A stretch of DNA of 21,512 nt from Chara braunii (taxonomy: Eukaryota > Streptophyta > Charophyceae > Charales > Characeae), in assembly GCA_003427395.1 (NCBI GenBank), contig BFEA01000214.1, forward strand, positions 2,227,450 to 2,248,961, given 5' to 3'. A program made the translations under genes and the position numbers. The notes under the pieces were generated by a model. The model did no database searches, had not been told where the DNA came from, and worked only from the letters and a program-made list of their open reading frames with translations. Shown here piece by piece: positions 1 to 8,827 of the stretch. Position 1 is the first letter of the stretch, and every line of letters starts with the position of its first letter.

Positions 1-187
1 GTTGTAGTCTTCAGGATTCGGGAGCAGCACTCTGGAGGGAGCGCTGCGTTAGAGTAGTAGTAGCGTTATCTTGTAGTCTTCAGCGCTGGGCGCAGTAGGT
101 AGCTGTAGTCTCCAGCGCTGGGCGCCATAGCTAGGATAGTGGTAGAGAGAGAGAGAGAGAGCTTGGGCGGAGGCCAGGAGTACCTAC

Positions 188-224
188 CTGCAGCGCCGTT
201 GCTCCAGCTTCGTCTTCGAGGTAC
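188..224 (-). other. Candidate 37-nt microexon in the left arm
   Basis: Read on the minus strand there is a perfect TACTAAC branch point (249-255), an acceptor CTGCAG ending at 225, 37 nt that code YLEDEAGATALQ in one frame, and then a donor GTAGGTA (181-187). The same signals with the same exon length occur in the right arm at 9361-9397. The exon copies differ at three of 37 positions, one of them synonymous. Function is unknown. It is an inference that this is a real exon; RNA reads would settle it. Confidence 0.45.
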
Positions 225-329
225 CTGCAGCACAGCGCCACATCACAGGTTAGTACCTGGTTCGTAACAGTGAGAGAGAGAGGGTTCGTCTTCCTCTTCT
301 TCTCAGTCCACCATCTCCTCCTCTCCCTC

Positions 330-578
330 TCAACCCCTGACTTCACTGCATTTGCAGACTGCGAGAGAAGAGATACCGGGGTTGGTGATATCGGATCCAG
401 ACTCGACTTTTGGGGACTTCAGACATGGCAACGAGGGGTTATTTGGGATTGGTGACCAAGACTTGGTGTTAACGACACTCCCATCTCTCCCCCCTCCTTT
501 CGTCTGGTCCTTACCTCTTCGTCTGTGTATGTCTGGACCTGGCGCTTTCTCCCTGTGTGCAGCGCCAGGCTCCTTCAC
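330..578 (-). pseudogene. Broken left-arm copy of the small basic ORF
   Basis: The minus-strand frame shares the PGPDIHRRRG and DQTK segments with the right-arm ORF at 8951-9151. It has no ATG equivalent to that at 8951: the corresponding upstream sequence carries in-frame stops. Downstream the left and right copies go out of frame with each other through small indels, for example around GTCTGAAG. Function is unknown. A GTAAGG after CGAAGAG could be a donor site here, but it is absent from the right copy. Confidence 0.3.
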
Positions 579-871
579 ACCTGGTGAGGGATACGATGCA
601 TGTTTAGTCTGAGTTCAAACATTGATTGGGCTCGTGATTGGTATTCTAGCATTCTGCTTCGCTACTTGTACTCCGTGTGTGAGGTCAGTCCTTGTCAGGT
701 CAGTCTTTGTATCTAAGTCTTCCCTGCGCTATTCAGCACTTTTGTATGTATGAGAATGCACATTGTCTGTCGAGATTCAACTCTCACCGCATTGTCCATT
801 TCAGTCCTTTTTATCACACTGCAGTTCCTCGGTTATTACGAACATCAAATATCTGTGCATGTAACAGACAG

Positions 872-916
872 CCTTGAGATATCATCATTGAGCTGACCGG
901 CCCAGGAAATTCATAA
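872..916 (-). repeat. SINE 3' tail domain, copy 1
   Basis: The plus strand reads CCTTGAGATATCATCATTGA followed by GCTGACCGGCCC. The same roughly 45-bp block occurs at 16333-16377 with few differences. Both blocks lie about 25-30 bp to the 3' side (minus-strand sense) of a tRNA-derived SINE unit, although the two units belong to different families (944-1005 and 16403-16517). This makes it look like a shared 3' domain. Confidence 0.6.
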
Positions 917-943
917 ATATTTGGTTTTACTCATCAAGTTCCA

Positions 944-1005
944 TCATCTGGACTCCAACTCGGGTCTGTATTTCAACAGTTCATGGGTGTACCCACTGAC
1001 CTAGG
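944..1005 (-). repeat. tRNA-derived SINE family A head, copy A1
   Basis: The minus strand carries the family A core GAACTGTTGAAATACAGAC. It is followed by a degenerate B box (GAGTTGGAGTCC) and preceded by a degenerate A box (TAGGTCAGTGGG). It aligns with the copies at 2292-2354 and 16840-16912. This is the most degraded of the three copies. Confidence 0.6.
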
Positions 1006-1019
1006 CTCTTGGGTACGGG

Positions 1020-2290
1020 TGTACCTTTCTTTCAAACTTGAAAAACAAAATTCACAACAACAGGCATACTGCAACGAGGGATGCCACAACATGCAGAATA
1101 TTCAGAACAAAGTTTGACAAACCCAGTAATTGCAGCCAAAGCACACACACAGAGTAAAACCCCAGACACATGCAGAACAAAATCCACAACGAGGGGCATC
1201 TTTTTGCAATGTGACAGAAAGTGAAGACAGAATGGGAAATCAATCCCCGGACTTTGTTCTCAACACCGACACTCACAAGAGATTGGGGCTCATCTTGAAA
1301 AAAGTGCACCACTGAACGTAGTTCTCTACCGTCTTGTTCACCAATGCCTTCACTGCTCTAGCTTCCACTTCTGGTCCTATATTCCCAGGAGCCTGCAGCA
1401 CAAACCACGACAAAGGATACATAAATGAAAATGGGTAAAGCGGGTGTCTGGCTGGGCAGCGGAGACGATTTCCGGGATAAAAAAAGGAGACCGTTCCAAT
1501 CACCCTCAGCAATTGAGCGCCTTCCAGGTTTATGTCCAGCTCCTAACTGGTTGGTGGCTGTACGGGAGAACAACTGACAATATCCAAGCTGCGGGTACAG
1601 CAATTTTAGGGCCGCAGCTCTTTAGGGCTTACCCAGTAGCAACAATTTTAGGGCCTAACCTCTTTCCGCAAAACAAACCAAACCAACCCAACCCAACAAA
1701 ACAAAACAAGAAAGTCAAGCAAGGAATTGGCAACTTGACAAATGATTGCAGAATCAGTACGCTTTCCGGAACTTACCGCCGAGACCTCAGCAGCAACCCT
1801 TGAAGTCATGCTGGCCAACAACATTACCACGTGCTCTCGCTGATTCCTCACGTTATCTTTCTGTTGCCACCAACACGTTCCAACACACAACCGCTCCGAC
1901 ATGTCAGCACTGGTTTCATGTGCTCAAGCATGATACACAAGGACAGCATCCTCTGTGGGAGTACATTTGGCCAGTAGACAACACATTCAACGAGCCTGCT
2001 AAACTGATGGTCTGCGAGCCTTAGGATCCATAGTCATTGATTCAAGAGTCGAGACATTTATTGAACCACAGGATCCACAGGAAGGTGACAAGAACCTTCG
2101 GGTTGGGAGATGAAAGGACAGGGGGGGTGAACGGGATAAATGGGCAAATGGGAAGAGTTGAGACAAAAAGAAACATTGTGTAGGAAAAAGGACCAAAAAA
2201 AAGTGTCCCGACTGGAAACCCAGGCTGATACATAACAGGTCACCACTGAAATTAGCATCCATTCTGGAAATCAACGGAAAAACACACTGC
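1020..2290. other. Unassigned AT-moderate stretch
   Basis: No gene is supported here. Visible structure is limited to CA-rich runs around 1140-1150, a short local duplication of CAATTTTAGGGCC (near 1602 and 1642), and an A/C-rich run of repeated AACCAA and AACAAA units (1670-1705). Open frames are short, overlap on both strands and show no recognisable domain. Confidence 0.5.
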
Positions 2291-2291
2291 A

Positions 2292-2354
2292 TCCATCAGG
2301 ATTCGAACTTGAGTCTGTATTTCAACAGTTCCTTGGTGTACCAACTGAGGCAAC
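2292..2354 (-). repeat. tRNA-derived SINE family A head, copy A2
   Basis: The minus strand shows an A-box-like CCTCAGTTGG (about 2341-2350) and a good B box, AAGTTCGAATCC (2299-2310). The family A core GAACTGTTGAAATACAGAC lies between them. Spacing is tRNA-like, but the T stem and acceptor do not pair, so this is a tRNA-derived repeat and not a tRNA gene. Confidence 0.65.
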
Positions 2355-2379
2355 TCGATGATGATATCACCAGGTCATC
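2350..2379 (+). repeat. SINE tail-like fragment, opposite orientation
   Basis: The plus strand reads GCAACTCGATGATGATATCA followed by CCAGGTC. It matches the minus-strand reading of the tail domain (872-916) at roughly 24 of 29 positions. It abuts head A2 but points the other way, which suggests a rearranged or truncated insertion. Confidence 0.4.
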
Positions 2380-2389
2380 ACTCTTTTAA

Positions 2390-3090
2390 AAGGAAACAGA
2401 AGCACATTGCACAACCGGAAGAAGGCTGCGCTTTCAGCACAAGGCACCAGTTCTCTCACCTGAAATCCGAACATGAAGCCCAGCCAATCCATAATGTCCC
2501 AGTTCGGTCTAGGTTGACATTCAATCGCCGCCTCACGGGGATATGGGAGGTTGGTTGTGTTTCGTATTTGCCCGACAGCTGACCGCACCTGTGTATTTCA
2601 TAAAAGAGCAAAGACAGAGTCAAACTAGATCATACAATAGTGGTAGACAAACCAGCAAGGGATGCATTTCCTCTCCAAAGTAAATATGGGAGATTCAAAG
2701 TTGATATGCCCAAAACTACAACAGAAAGACAGTGTGAGACTTTGTTGCCCCTGGTAGACATTCTTCATGGTCCATACCGGAGTATGGGCTCTTCACATGC
2801 TCAAGTCGCTCTCATCCCTACTGCTCTTTTTCACCATCTTCATTCATTTTTTCACTCTCCAATGTATTACCTTGTCCCAATGATAAATATTTGAGGGCCA
2901 ATCATTTTCCCCCAGCTAACAGCGAAAGGTCTCGCCTTCTGCTTCATCACTCAAGCAACACAGAGCCCATATCTTCAGTGTTCCCCAATCTCATTAAAAA
3001 ATTAGTTTGCAAACATCCAAAATTTACCAACCGCATTTTTGGGAGCCCCCTTCATGTCACCCCACATGCAAGTCCATATTCCACGTGCTC
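2390..3090. other. Unassigned stretch between SINE A2 and the decayed coding region
   Basis: Both strands contain only short unrelated open frames. I see no RNA gene, element terminus or recognisable domain. It lies downstream, in minus-strand sense, of the retropepsin-like fragment at 3094-3402. No reverse-transcriptase motif (such as YxDD) is visible where one would be expected. Confidence 0.4.
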
Positions 3091-3093
3091 AAT

Positions 3094-3402
3094 CTAAAAT
3101 CTGCACAGCATTAAATTGGCGAAGAAGGTCGCTGCATCTGCAGGTGTGAACCATCGCTGGCCCTGGACCATCTCAAACTGTAAATTGTCCACGATGTGAA
3201 AGGAAAGAGTATGTTTCACATTTATTTCTTCGTCAGCTATTACGCGGATATGCATCACAACCTGACAGATGCTGATATATCCCCATAGCACCTTCAGTGT
3301 GAGTTGTAGTCTCTCCGTGCAATCTCTCGATTGCCTTCCAGGGGAGGTCATTCTGGGACCAGATGTTATCGACATGCTCCTTACTACCTCCCTGTTGACC
3401 AT
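3094..3402 (-). pseudogene. Retropepsin-like fragment of a decayed retroelement
   Basis: The minus-strand frame contains INVKHTLSFHIVDNLQFEMV, then QGQRWF. The pattern of a hydrophobic strand, VDNL, an acidic residue and G-x-x-W resembles the C-terminal half of Ty3/gypsy aspartic proteases, which typically end in VVDNLxxDxxLGxPWL. The expected upstream D-[ST]-G active site is not visible in this frame. The overlapping minus frame at 3233-3568 suggests a frameshift. No reverse transcriptase, RNase H or integrase follows. The call rests on one motif and could be chance; a profile search of all minus frames of 2.3-4.9 kb would decide it. Confidence 0.3.
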
Positions 3403-3500
3403 GAGGGTAACCTGCTCTTATTTCTCCAAACTCGTCAATACATGCTGCAGCCCTCACCTTCCTTTCGACAGCAAAATGCAAGTACAACACTTTGTCTACT

Positions 3501-4015
3501 CTATTGGCAATGGGACAGCACAGGAAAGAACGTTGTGTTTGCTGCTGCCCTCTTCTTCGTCCCCACAACTCTCATTGTCATCCTCCTCCCCTTAGGCACT
3601 TGCAATCTTAGCAAATTGAGGTCGAGGAACACATGGAGCCTTGTTGCTTGCAGTGCTACTTTCCCAAACCTGTGTAGAGTGACTGCACCACCTACTAGCC
3701 ATTTGGCAGCAGTTTCTGCTTGGGCACCTCCTCCACGAGTACCCCTTGCAACGGCAAAATCATACCAAAAACTCCTCAACCCTGTCCATAACAGCTTCTT
3801 TTGTTATGGGTCATACAGAAACCTCTCTCCACCTTGTCCATGACAGTTTTCCCTTGTGATTCCACTCCTCTCCCATGCCGGTGTACACTCTCCTTTCTGA
3901 GGAGACAAGATTGTTTTTGCACCTGCTGTGCTGCTGCTTCGGTTTCATCTTTTGCTTCTGTTACTGCTTCCCTTTTTAATAATTTGTATCCATTCTGAAT
4001 CAACTGCTGCATCAC
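3501..4015 (-). pseudogene. Possible upstream part of the decayed minus-strand coding region
   Basis: Two minus-strand open frames (3501-3779 and 3776-4015) lie upstream of the retropepsin-like piece. The 5' one has a Gln/Glu/Lys/Ala-rich helical segment (KREAVTEAKDETEAAAQQVQ). Another minus frame around 3560 is acidic (GEEDDNESCGDEEEG). The order would suit a gag-like region ahead of a protease, but no zinc knuckle is seen and the frames are broken. The function is not established. Confidence 0.2.
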
Positions 4016-4111
4016 TCCATCCTCTCCTGAGGGGCCCTAGCCCTTTTTAACGAGTTTTTATCCATTCCGAATCAGCTGCTGCATCACATCATCCTCTCCT
4101 GAGGGGCCGTA
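3970..4111. repeat. 71-bp tandem duplication
   Basis: CCCTTTTTAA starts at 3970 and again at 4041. The two copies then run in parallel through ATCCATTC, GAATCA, CTGCTGCATCAC and CATCCTCTCCTGAGGGGCC. A partial third start (CCCTTTTTTCC) follows near 4113. The duplication lies inside the decayed coding region. Confidence 0.8.
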
Positions 4112-4248
4112 GCCCTTTTTTCCATCACTGCAGTCAATCTAACAAACTGTCTAATGGGCCCACTACCGCAGCGCACCTTTCTCCTCTAATTTGTCAAGAC
4201 CCCATGATGCACCTTTCCGCCTCTGGGTTACCGACGTCTGAGTCGTCT

Positions 4249-4620
4249 TCAGCATTTGCTCCTAGCATAAAACCCCATCTGCCATGGCCCTGAAGGTCTA
4301 CAACTCATTTGGGGACCGGCTTCATAAAGTGAAGCATAATGTGGTTTTGCACCAGCTCTAAATCTAGGGTCTGCGGTGGGCGATAAAATTCCTGCTCGCG
4401 GATCCCATACACATTTGTCTTCCAACTCGCCAACTAATAAGTTTTCCGAGTCGGCCAGAGCTTTCGTCGAGTCCTCAACGTTGCTGATGTCAAACTGGAG
4501 CCTTGGTGATGTTCTACATAAGGCCACAATAAGAAATCCTGCAGCCACACTTCAATGTCATCCTCCAGCAGTCCCCTGAAAGCTTCCGGGGAGCTTTTAT
4601 ACCTTTGTTGATGGGCCCGC
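4249..4620 (-). pseudogene. Coding-like minus-strand stretch, broken frames
   Basis: One frame (4249-4548) is open for 99 codons. In a different frame at about 4500-4615 the minus strand reads SSPEAFRGLLEDDIEVWLQD, then FLLWPYVEHHQG. This has the look of a helical gag or matrix-type segment, but no family is recognised. The change of frame between the two pieces implies an indel or an intron. It is given as a remnant only. Confidence 0.2.
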
Positions 4621-4710
4621 CGATTCCCTCCATGCGAGGAGGCTGTCCCTACTGGAATCTACTGCAGCGGACAAGGAGCCTGCAGCAACTTCAGGGACTT
4701 TGCCAGAGCA

Positions 4711-4887
4711 TCAATCTGTTGTATCAGCGGATGCGGAGCCTACAACCTCCATCCTGTGCATGTCCATAGGACGGAGGACTGTGACCGCAGATGGCATGTT
4801 CCGAACATTGTGCAAGAACTCAATAAGCTCTTCTTTGGCAGGTCTTCGGAATTCGAATTGAACAATCACACCAGAAGATGGAACCAT
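4711..4887 (-). CDS. 58-codon minus-strand ORF, unknown
   Basis: ATG at 4887-4885 opens a 58-residue frame ending in TGA at 4713-4711. It contains VIVQFEFRRPAKEELIEFLH, then NVRNMPSAVTVLRPMDMHRM. The composition is protein-like, with an amphipathic helix-forming PAKEELIEFLHNVRNM stretch, and it is followed in minus sense by the coding-like pieces at 4.6-3.1 kb. An in-frame TAG lies just upstream. It may be the 5' end of the same decayed element or an exon of a broken host gene. No domain is recognised. Confidence 0.25.
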   Translation of the reverse strand: MVPSSGVIVQFEFRRPAKEELIEFLHNVRNMPSAVTVLRPMDMHRMEVVGSASADTTD

Positions 4888-5015
4888 GAAAAACTAGTAT
4901 GGAACTGAGCGCCCTACTCGCTAAGCAAATGCGACCATCGGTTCAAGAAACCATCCGGTCATCCGCAAAATGCCACTGGCTATGGCTACGGAAGACTGCA
5001 GTTGCAAAGAGTTTC

Positions 5016-5277
5016 CATTTAATGTGTTTTCCCCATCTTTGTTTTTTCCCATGTCAGCATTGCGTAATTTACGCGCCTGCTGCCTTCCTTGGATATGGCA
5101 GCCATCTCAGATACTTCGTATTCTGTTTTTTTCAATGCCTACTCTTCATTTAATGTGTTTTCCCCATCTTTGTTTTTTTCCTACGTCAGGATTGAGTAAT
5201 TCACACGCCTGCTGCCTTCCTTGGATGTGGCAGGCATCTCAGATACGTCATATTCTGTTTTTTTCGACGCCTATTTG
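5016..5277. repeat. 131-bp tandem duplication
   Basis: CATTTAATGTGTTTTCCCCA begins at 5016 and again at 5147. The copies run in parallel through the TTCCTTGGATRTGGCA and CATCTCAGATAC segments to TTCTGTTTTTTTC. They differ by scattered substitutions. No coding function is evident. Confidence 0.85.
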
Positions 5278-5304
5278 TCGTTTCTTCTGTTTTCTTATTT
5301 GTAT

Positions 5305-5378
5305 TAATGCTTAGTGCAGCCAGGCAGTTACTAAGGCTCATAACCTCAAACTCGTAGACTCAAATCCTATCTCACGCC
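5305..5378 (+). tRNA. tRNA-Met (CAT)-like sequence, probably a pseudogene
   Basis: The anticodon loop reads CTCATAA (5337-5343) on a stem with 4 of 5 pairs (TAAGG / CCTCA). The T arm reads GTAGA-CTCAAAT-CCTAT, with the closing pair broken and T54 replaced by C. An A-box-like TAGTGCAGCCAGG lies at 5312-5324. The 3' end CTCACGCCA resembles the CTCACCCCA end of plant elongator tRNA-Met. The 5' acceptor strand does not pair with the 3' strand, so it is unlikely to be functional. It sits right after the 131-bp tandem duplication. Confidence 0.45.
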
Positions 5379-5379
5379 A

Positions 5380-6290
5380 TTGCCATAACTTGAATGATTT
5401 GGGCTTTGCTAATTCTTGGACAAGAAATATTCCTCCACAAAACAACAGTTCTTTGTCTTCTTTATTTAAAAGAAAGCCTACTTCTCTTGAGCCCAGACAA
5501 TTCAATCACCTGTCGAATTTTGCAGGACTGTCAGGGAGGCCTTTCAGGCCTTTTTTTAATCATATCATTATTAGGCTTTTATAACATTCTTACTAGTAGT
5601 TGGAACAACGTAGCAGCCAGCCCGAGATCAAGCACCCAACAAGGGAACACGCCCGGGCTGCGCATTTCTTTAAATGACACTGTTCCAAGAGAAAACCAAA
5701 TCTGGATATATGCGGAAAAATGTACTGAATGCATCGGCGAGGACAATCAGCAGGGAAGAAACCAACAGTGCTTTAGGACAAACATCTCTTAAGATAATCA
5801 ACCGAGAGGAAGAGATGGCCCGCCTAATTGTTACTGGGATTTTTTGTGAGGCTTAGTGCCAAGCCTTTCGCACACCTATAGAAGGTTTATGATTGGACCA
5901 GTCTAGTCCTTTCGTTATTTTGAATTTACGTGAGTCATTATGATTGGTGCTATGCCATTTGCATACCTGTGGAAGCTGCATGATCGGCGCATTTGAGTCT
6001 TCTGGCGTTTCTAACGGAAGGATGTTGTACGGTACAATGAGTGCTGCCTTGGCTTCAACCTCCAAGTTACGCTCTGCATCCTGTCAACCAGATGGTAGAA
6101 AAACGGAGTGGGTCCAAAGCTCAGGAACAGAGAAAAACTCCCAGCCCAAGAAGTCATGGTGCAGTCAAGCAAATCCACTTATGCGTACAAGAAAGCGAAA
6201 AGGAGGCTTTGCTAACCAAGCAAATCCACAATAACAACACTGTGAACTTCACACATCACACTGCTATCCAGTGAGAGGAAATGCTCCCTC

Positions 6291-6294
<4 letters not shown>
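5380..6294. other. Unassigned stretch with an imperfect local repeat
   Basis: No gene is supported. Around 5868-6015 two segments resemble each other at a spacing of about 90 bp: CGCACACCTATAGAAG with ATGATTGG, and TGCATACCTGTGGAAG with ATGATCGG. AAGCAAATCCAC also occurs twice (near 6167 and 6218). These look like decayed local duplications. Confidence 0.4.

Positions 6295-6362
<68 letters not shown>
6295..6362. repeat. (TC)n microsatellite
   Basis: Uninterrupted TC dinucleotides for about 68 bp, followed by a short GT-rich run (6367-6386). The Ser-Leu open frames across it are repeat artefacts. Confidence 0.97.
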
Positions 6363-6365
<3 letters not shown>

Positions 6366-6710
6366 TGTGTGTGTGTGTATGTGTGTTGTCATGTTCGCTA
6401 TACATCACTCCACAAAAAGAGCATGACTGTGCCAGACTGTACTGTTGTACTTTTACTGAATTGTCAGTTTGTGTGTGTGTTCTTCAAAATGAAAGCGAGT
6501 AACAAAAACGTGACCAGAGAAATATGTCGTTCGGGTTGGCTGCTCACATATTGCTGACGCCACTCGTGTGCCCTTTTGCTGCATCCCGCCTGACTCGCTT
6601 GCATCTGTGTATGAAACACACTTACCTCCTTGTAGGCAGACATCATGCAGCATACCTGACTATGAAGTTCCCATCACAACTACATTCTTCTTCTTTTCTT
6701 TCGGGAAAAC

Positions 6711-6814
6711 AAAAATTGGACCATTTCTCAATTCAAGTGTGTCACCCTTGTGCAGGGGCTATGCTAATCAATCCTCTCCGTATTGTTCCAATTTTAGCGG
6801 ATGTTCCAAAGGAC
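6711..6814 (-). ncRNA. U6: U6 spliceosomal snRNA-like sequence, divergent copy
   Basis: U6 pairs with U4 and U2 and forms the catalytic core of the spliceosome. The minus strand reads 104 nt from GTCCTTTGGAACATCCGC through TAAAATTGGAACAATAC, ATTAGCATAGCCCCTGCACA and GAGAAATGGTCCAATTTTT. The ACATCCG and GAGAAATGGTCC parts are plant-type. Oddities are an ACGGAGA in place of the invariant ACAGAGA and a 4-nt GATT duplication between that box and the AGC triad (GGATTGATTAGC). Further changes affect positions constant in most U6 genes, such as GGATGACAC read as GGGTGACAC. A Pol III-type T5 terminator ends it, and TTTATA lies about 31-36 bp upstream. The family identification is secure; the altered ACAGAGA box suggests a pseudogene or minor variant. 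Confidence 0.88.
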
Positions 6815-6844
6815 GGCTACATTCACATTTTGATCACATTACTG

Positions 6845-6850
6845 TATAAA
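6845..6850 (-). promoter_or_regulatory. TATA-like element upstream of the U6-like sequence
   Basis: The minus strand reads TTTATA, 31-36 bp before the presumed U6 start at 6814. Plant U6 genes have a TATA box at about this distance. No clear upstream sequence element (TCCCACATCG-like) is seen further out. Confidence 0.35.
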
Positions 6851-7072
6851 TGCACACCAATATACTTCGAAGTTTGAACTGAATACTGACAGCGTAATGC
6901 ATATACGTGTGCCGCAAACCGAACTTACCTCCGTAGGAACTTCCATGTGGGCCTCTTTCTCCAAGTAATTCATCGTCTTGTACAGCACCGTGGCTAGATG
7001 ATACACATGGGCCCTTTCCTGACTGCAGAATACAAAAGAAATTAAAGCATCCAAAACAAAGAAATAAGTTAA

Positions 7073-7407
7073 CCATCTGACTAGGCTACCAGCTGGGCCG
7101 TCCAAAAGCTGTTTGAACGGGCGGTCCGTTCGTGCAAGGACCAAAGAAGGTCCCAGCAAAAGAATAAAAAGAAATCGAAAAATATATGGAAAAAAACAAG
7201 TATGGAGAATAATAAACTGAACAGCTTTTGCCTCGGGGTCACATCAAGATTCTTTACCTTAAAGTTTCTTCTTCCTTGAAAAAATAAATAAATAAATAAA
7301 TAAATAATAGAAAATAATTAAATAAATTATTTTTATTTTATTTTATTTTGTTTTTTGGCCCGGCCGGGCAAATGGTCCCAGGCCACTCTTGTAGCCTAGC
7401 CATCTGA
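7073..7407. mobile_element. 319-bp hAT-like nonautonomous transposon with 8-bp TSD
   Basis: The element spans 7081-7399. It starts CTAGGCTACCAGCTGGGCC, and its other end, in reverse complement, starts CTAGGCTACAAGAGTGGCC (16 of 19 identical). It is flanked by perfect 8-bp duplications CCATCTGA at 7073-7080 and 7400-7407. Internal marks shared with the other two copies are GCAAGGACCAAAGAAG, ATAAACTGAACA, TTTTGCCTC and a palindrome GCCCGGCCGGGC (7359-7370) near the right end. An (AAAT)n run lies at about 7279-7307. The 8-bp TSD and short TIRs fit hAT, although the CTAGG terminus is not the usual CAGGG. There is no coding capacity. Confidence 0.85.
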
Positions 7408-7462
7408 TGAATTAAGAAATAATTCATATTAATAATGTAGTAAACGAATGGCACTCATCTTC

Positions 7463-7637
7463 AAGTATACCCAGGGATGTTGAGCAGGAAAAGCCATCAT
7501 TTGGTATACCCAGGGATGTTGAGCAGGAAAAAGCCATCATTTAAAACCTGGGATGTTGAGCAAGGAAAAGCGATCATTGACCGCTCATCATCCCTGGGTT
7601 TAAATGATGGCTGCTGAGCGGGAAAAAGCCATCATTT
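7463..7637. repeat. Short tandem repeat cluster with an inverted copy
   Basis: CAGGGATGTTGAGCAGGAAA with AGCCATCATTT occurs twice in full, once as a variant near 7550, and once more as GCTGAGCGGGAAAAAGCCAT near 7612. One copy is inverted. Together 7534-7561 and 7583-7610 form a 28-bp stem with a few mismatches and a 21-nt loop. Confidence 0.75.
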
Positions 7638-7866
7638 ATAATAAGAAAAAAACAAAAAAAGCCATGACTTAGAGCTTCAAGGAAGTCTAGACAGAGTACT
7701 CCGGGGCATCCCTTGAAATCGGAACAATACATAGAAGATAAACATGGCCCCTCCGCAGGATGACAGGCATACATCAAAATTGGTCACTTGAAAAAAAAAA
7801 AAAACGGAAGTGTAGACAGAAGAAGAGAGTACACGACATGATGGACAAGGCACTGGGGGAGGGGGG

Positions 7867-7890
7867 AGAGAGAGAGAGAGAGAGAGAGAG
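7867..7890. repeat. (GA)n microsatellite
   Basis: A run of GA dinucleotides preceded by a short G run. Confidence 0.95.
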
Positions 7891-8000
7891 GAGGCACTGT
7901 TGACGTAAAAAAATATAGAATATGTGGACGTCACATTGTAAAGAAACAGTTTGCCAAAGATTTTCAACATGTTTGTCAAGAGGTTACCAGCATCCGTGCG

Positions 8001-8086
8001 GTGTGAAGGCCGGTGGGAAAAAAACAAGACAAAGGAAAAAATGTAGCAGCGATGTGTGAAGGCCAGTGGGAAAAAAACAAGACAAA
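8001..8086. repeat. 53-bp-spaced direct repeat
   Basis: GTGTGAAGGCC followed by GTGGGAAAAAAACAAGACAA occurs at 8001-8033 and 8054-8086. AAAGAAACAGTTTG, after the second copy, also occurs at about 7939, before the first. Confidence 0.8.
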
Positions 8087-8144
8087 GAAACAGTTTGGCA
8101 TAGGACTTCTAGGCATTTCCCCTAAACCACCAGTAACGCCGCAT

Positions 8145-8168
8145 CCCCACCCCCCACCCCCCCTCCCA
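8145..8168 (-). other. Potential G-quadruplex tract
   Basis: Four C runs separated by single bases (CCCCACCCCCCACC and following) give four or more G runs on the minus strand. Folding is inferred from pattern only. Confidence 0.4.
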
Positions 8169-8169
8169 G

Positions 8170-8740
8170 GGCAAAGAGGAATGAACCGGCACGTTTCCTT
8201 TTCGGCTGGAGCCACCAGCCTTTTTGCTGCAGTTGGTCGTGGCCCAAAAGCCACGGTGCGTGCATGGCCGCGTCGCAGAAAAATGGCTGGGAAAAGTACT
8301 GGTTTAAAGAGAAGTCTTCTTTTTCCTCATAACCAGGAGCCCCTGTCGTAGCCACGCCTGCCATTACAATAGCGTGGTGGTTTCATTGAAATCCACAATG
8401 ACATCGCATGAACATCAACCCATCCTCTTGTTTTGCTTGAAAGGCACAAAGACAATCCATTGCCACGTACATTTCTCGACCGGATTAAAAAAAATCATGG
8501 ACATTCCTCAAACCCGAGCCTTATTTGCTTTTTTCTTTTTTCCCTCAAGGGCTAGGAAAGAATTCACCAACCTGCCGCCCATCCTGACGTCCACCACTAG
8601 CCTGTAAAAGGCCCTATATTCCTCCTCCATGAAAACTGCGTTGTCCTCAAGGCTGTATCTTCCCAGTTCCTGTCATCAAAGCAGAGAAGGAAATTCCGAA
8701 ACATTCCAGCACAAAATTGCAAGACAAAGAGAGAGACGTT
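8170..8740. other. Unassigned stretch inside the inverted arms
   Basis: I see nothing identifiable: short overlapping open frames on both strands, no element ends and no RNA gene. Confidence 0.4.
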
Positions 8741-8827
8741 GCAGTGCAAGTGGAATCTCAACAAGCAATGTGATAAAAAGGACTGAATGGACAATGCAGT
8801 GCGAGTGGAATCTCAACAAGCAATGTG
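8741..8827. repeat. 55-bp-period direct repeat
   Basis: GCAGTGC-A/G-AGTGGAATCTCA with ACAAGCAATGTG occurs at 8741-8772 and 8796-8827. The second copy lies inside the right arm and has a single counterpart in the left arm, so the duplication arose on the right side. Confidence 0.85.

Larger units (their letters stand above)
1..822 (-). repeat. Left arm of a 0.8-kb inverted repeat pair
   Basis: The reverse complement of this arm aligns almost end to end with 8765-9574. Shared blocks include the CAGCGCTGGGCGCCATAGCTA region, the exon at 188-224, the GAGTCTGGATCC region, the CCAGGTCCAGACATACACAGA block and the inner AAAAAGGACTGAA block. Homology stops near 822, where the two flanks diverge. The outer end runs off the window start, so neither terminus nor TSD can be read. 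The outer 130 bp repeats the motif GTAGTCTTCAG or GTAGTCTCCAG three times. Long inverted arms with subterminal repeats would fit a Mutator-like or foldback element, but two oppositely oriented copies of a retroelement or gene fragment are equally possible. No transposase is visible between the arms. Confidence 0.8.

Noticed and set aside
2292-2354. Functional tRNA gene on the minus strand
   Set aside because: The T stem and acceptor do not pair, and near-identical degraded copies occur elsewhere, so it is a SINE head.
3331-3843. 170-codon plus-strand frame
   Set aside because: It has no recognisable domain and overlaps minus-strand frames with better coding-like motifs. It is probably a chance frame.
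3331-4015. Membrane protein suggested by hydrophobic plus-strand frames
   Set aside because: Hydrophobicity comes from T/C-rich DNA. The frames are short and contradicted by the opposite strand.
7463-7637. CRISPR-like array
   Set aside because: The four units vary, one is inverted, there are no unique spacers of constant length, and the context is eukaryotic.
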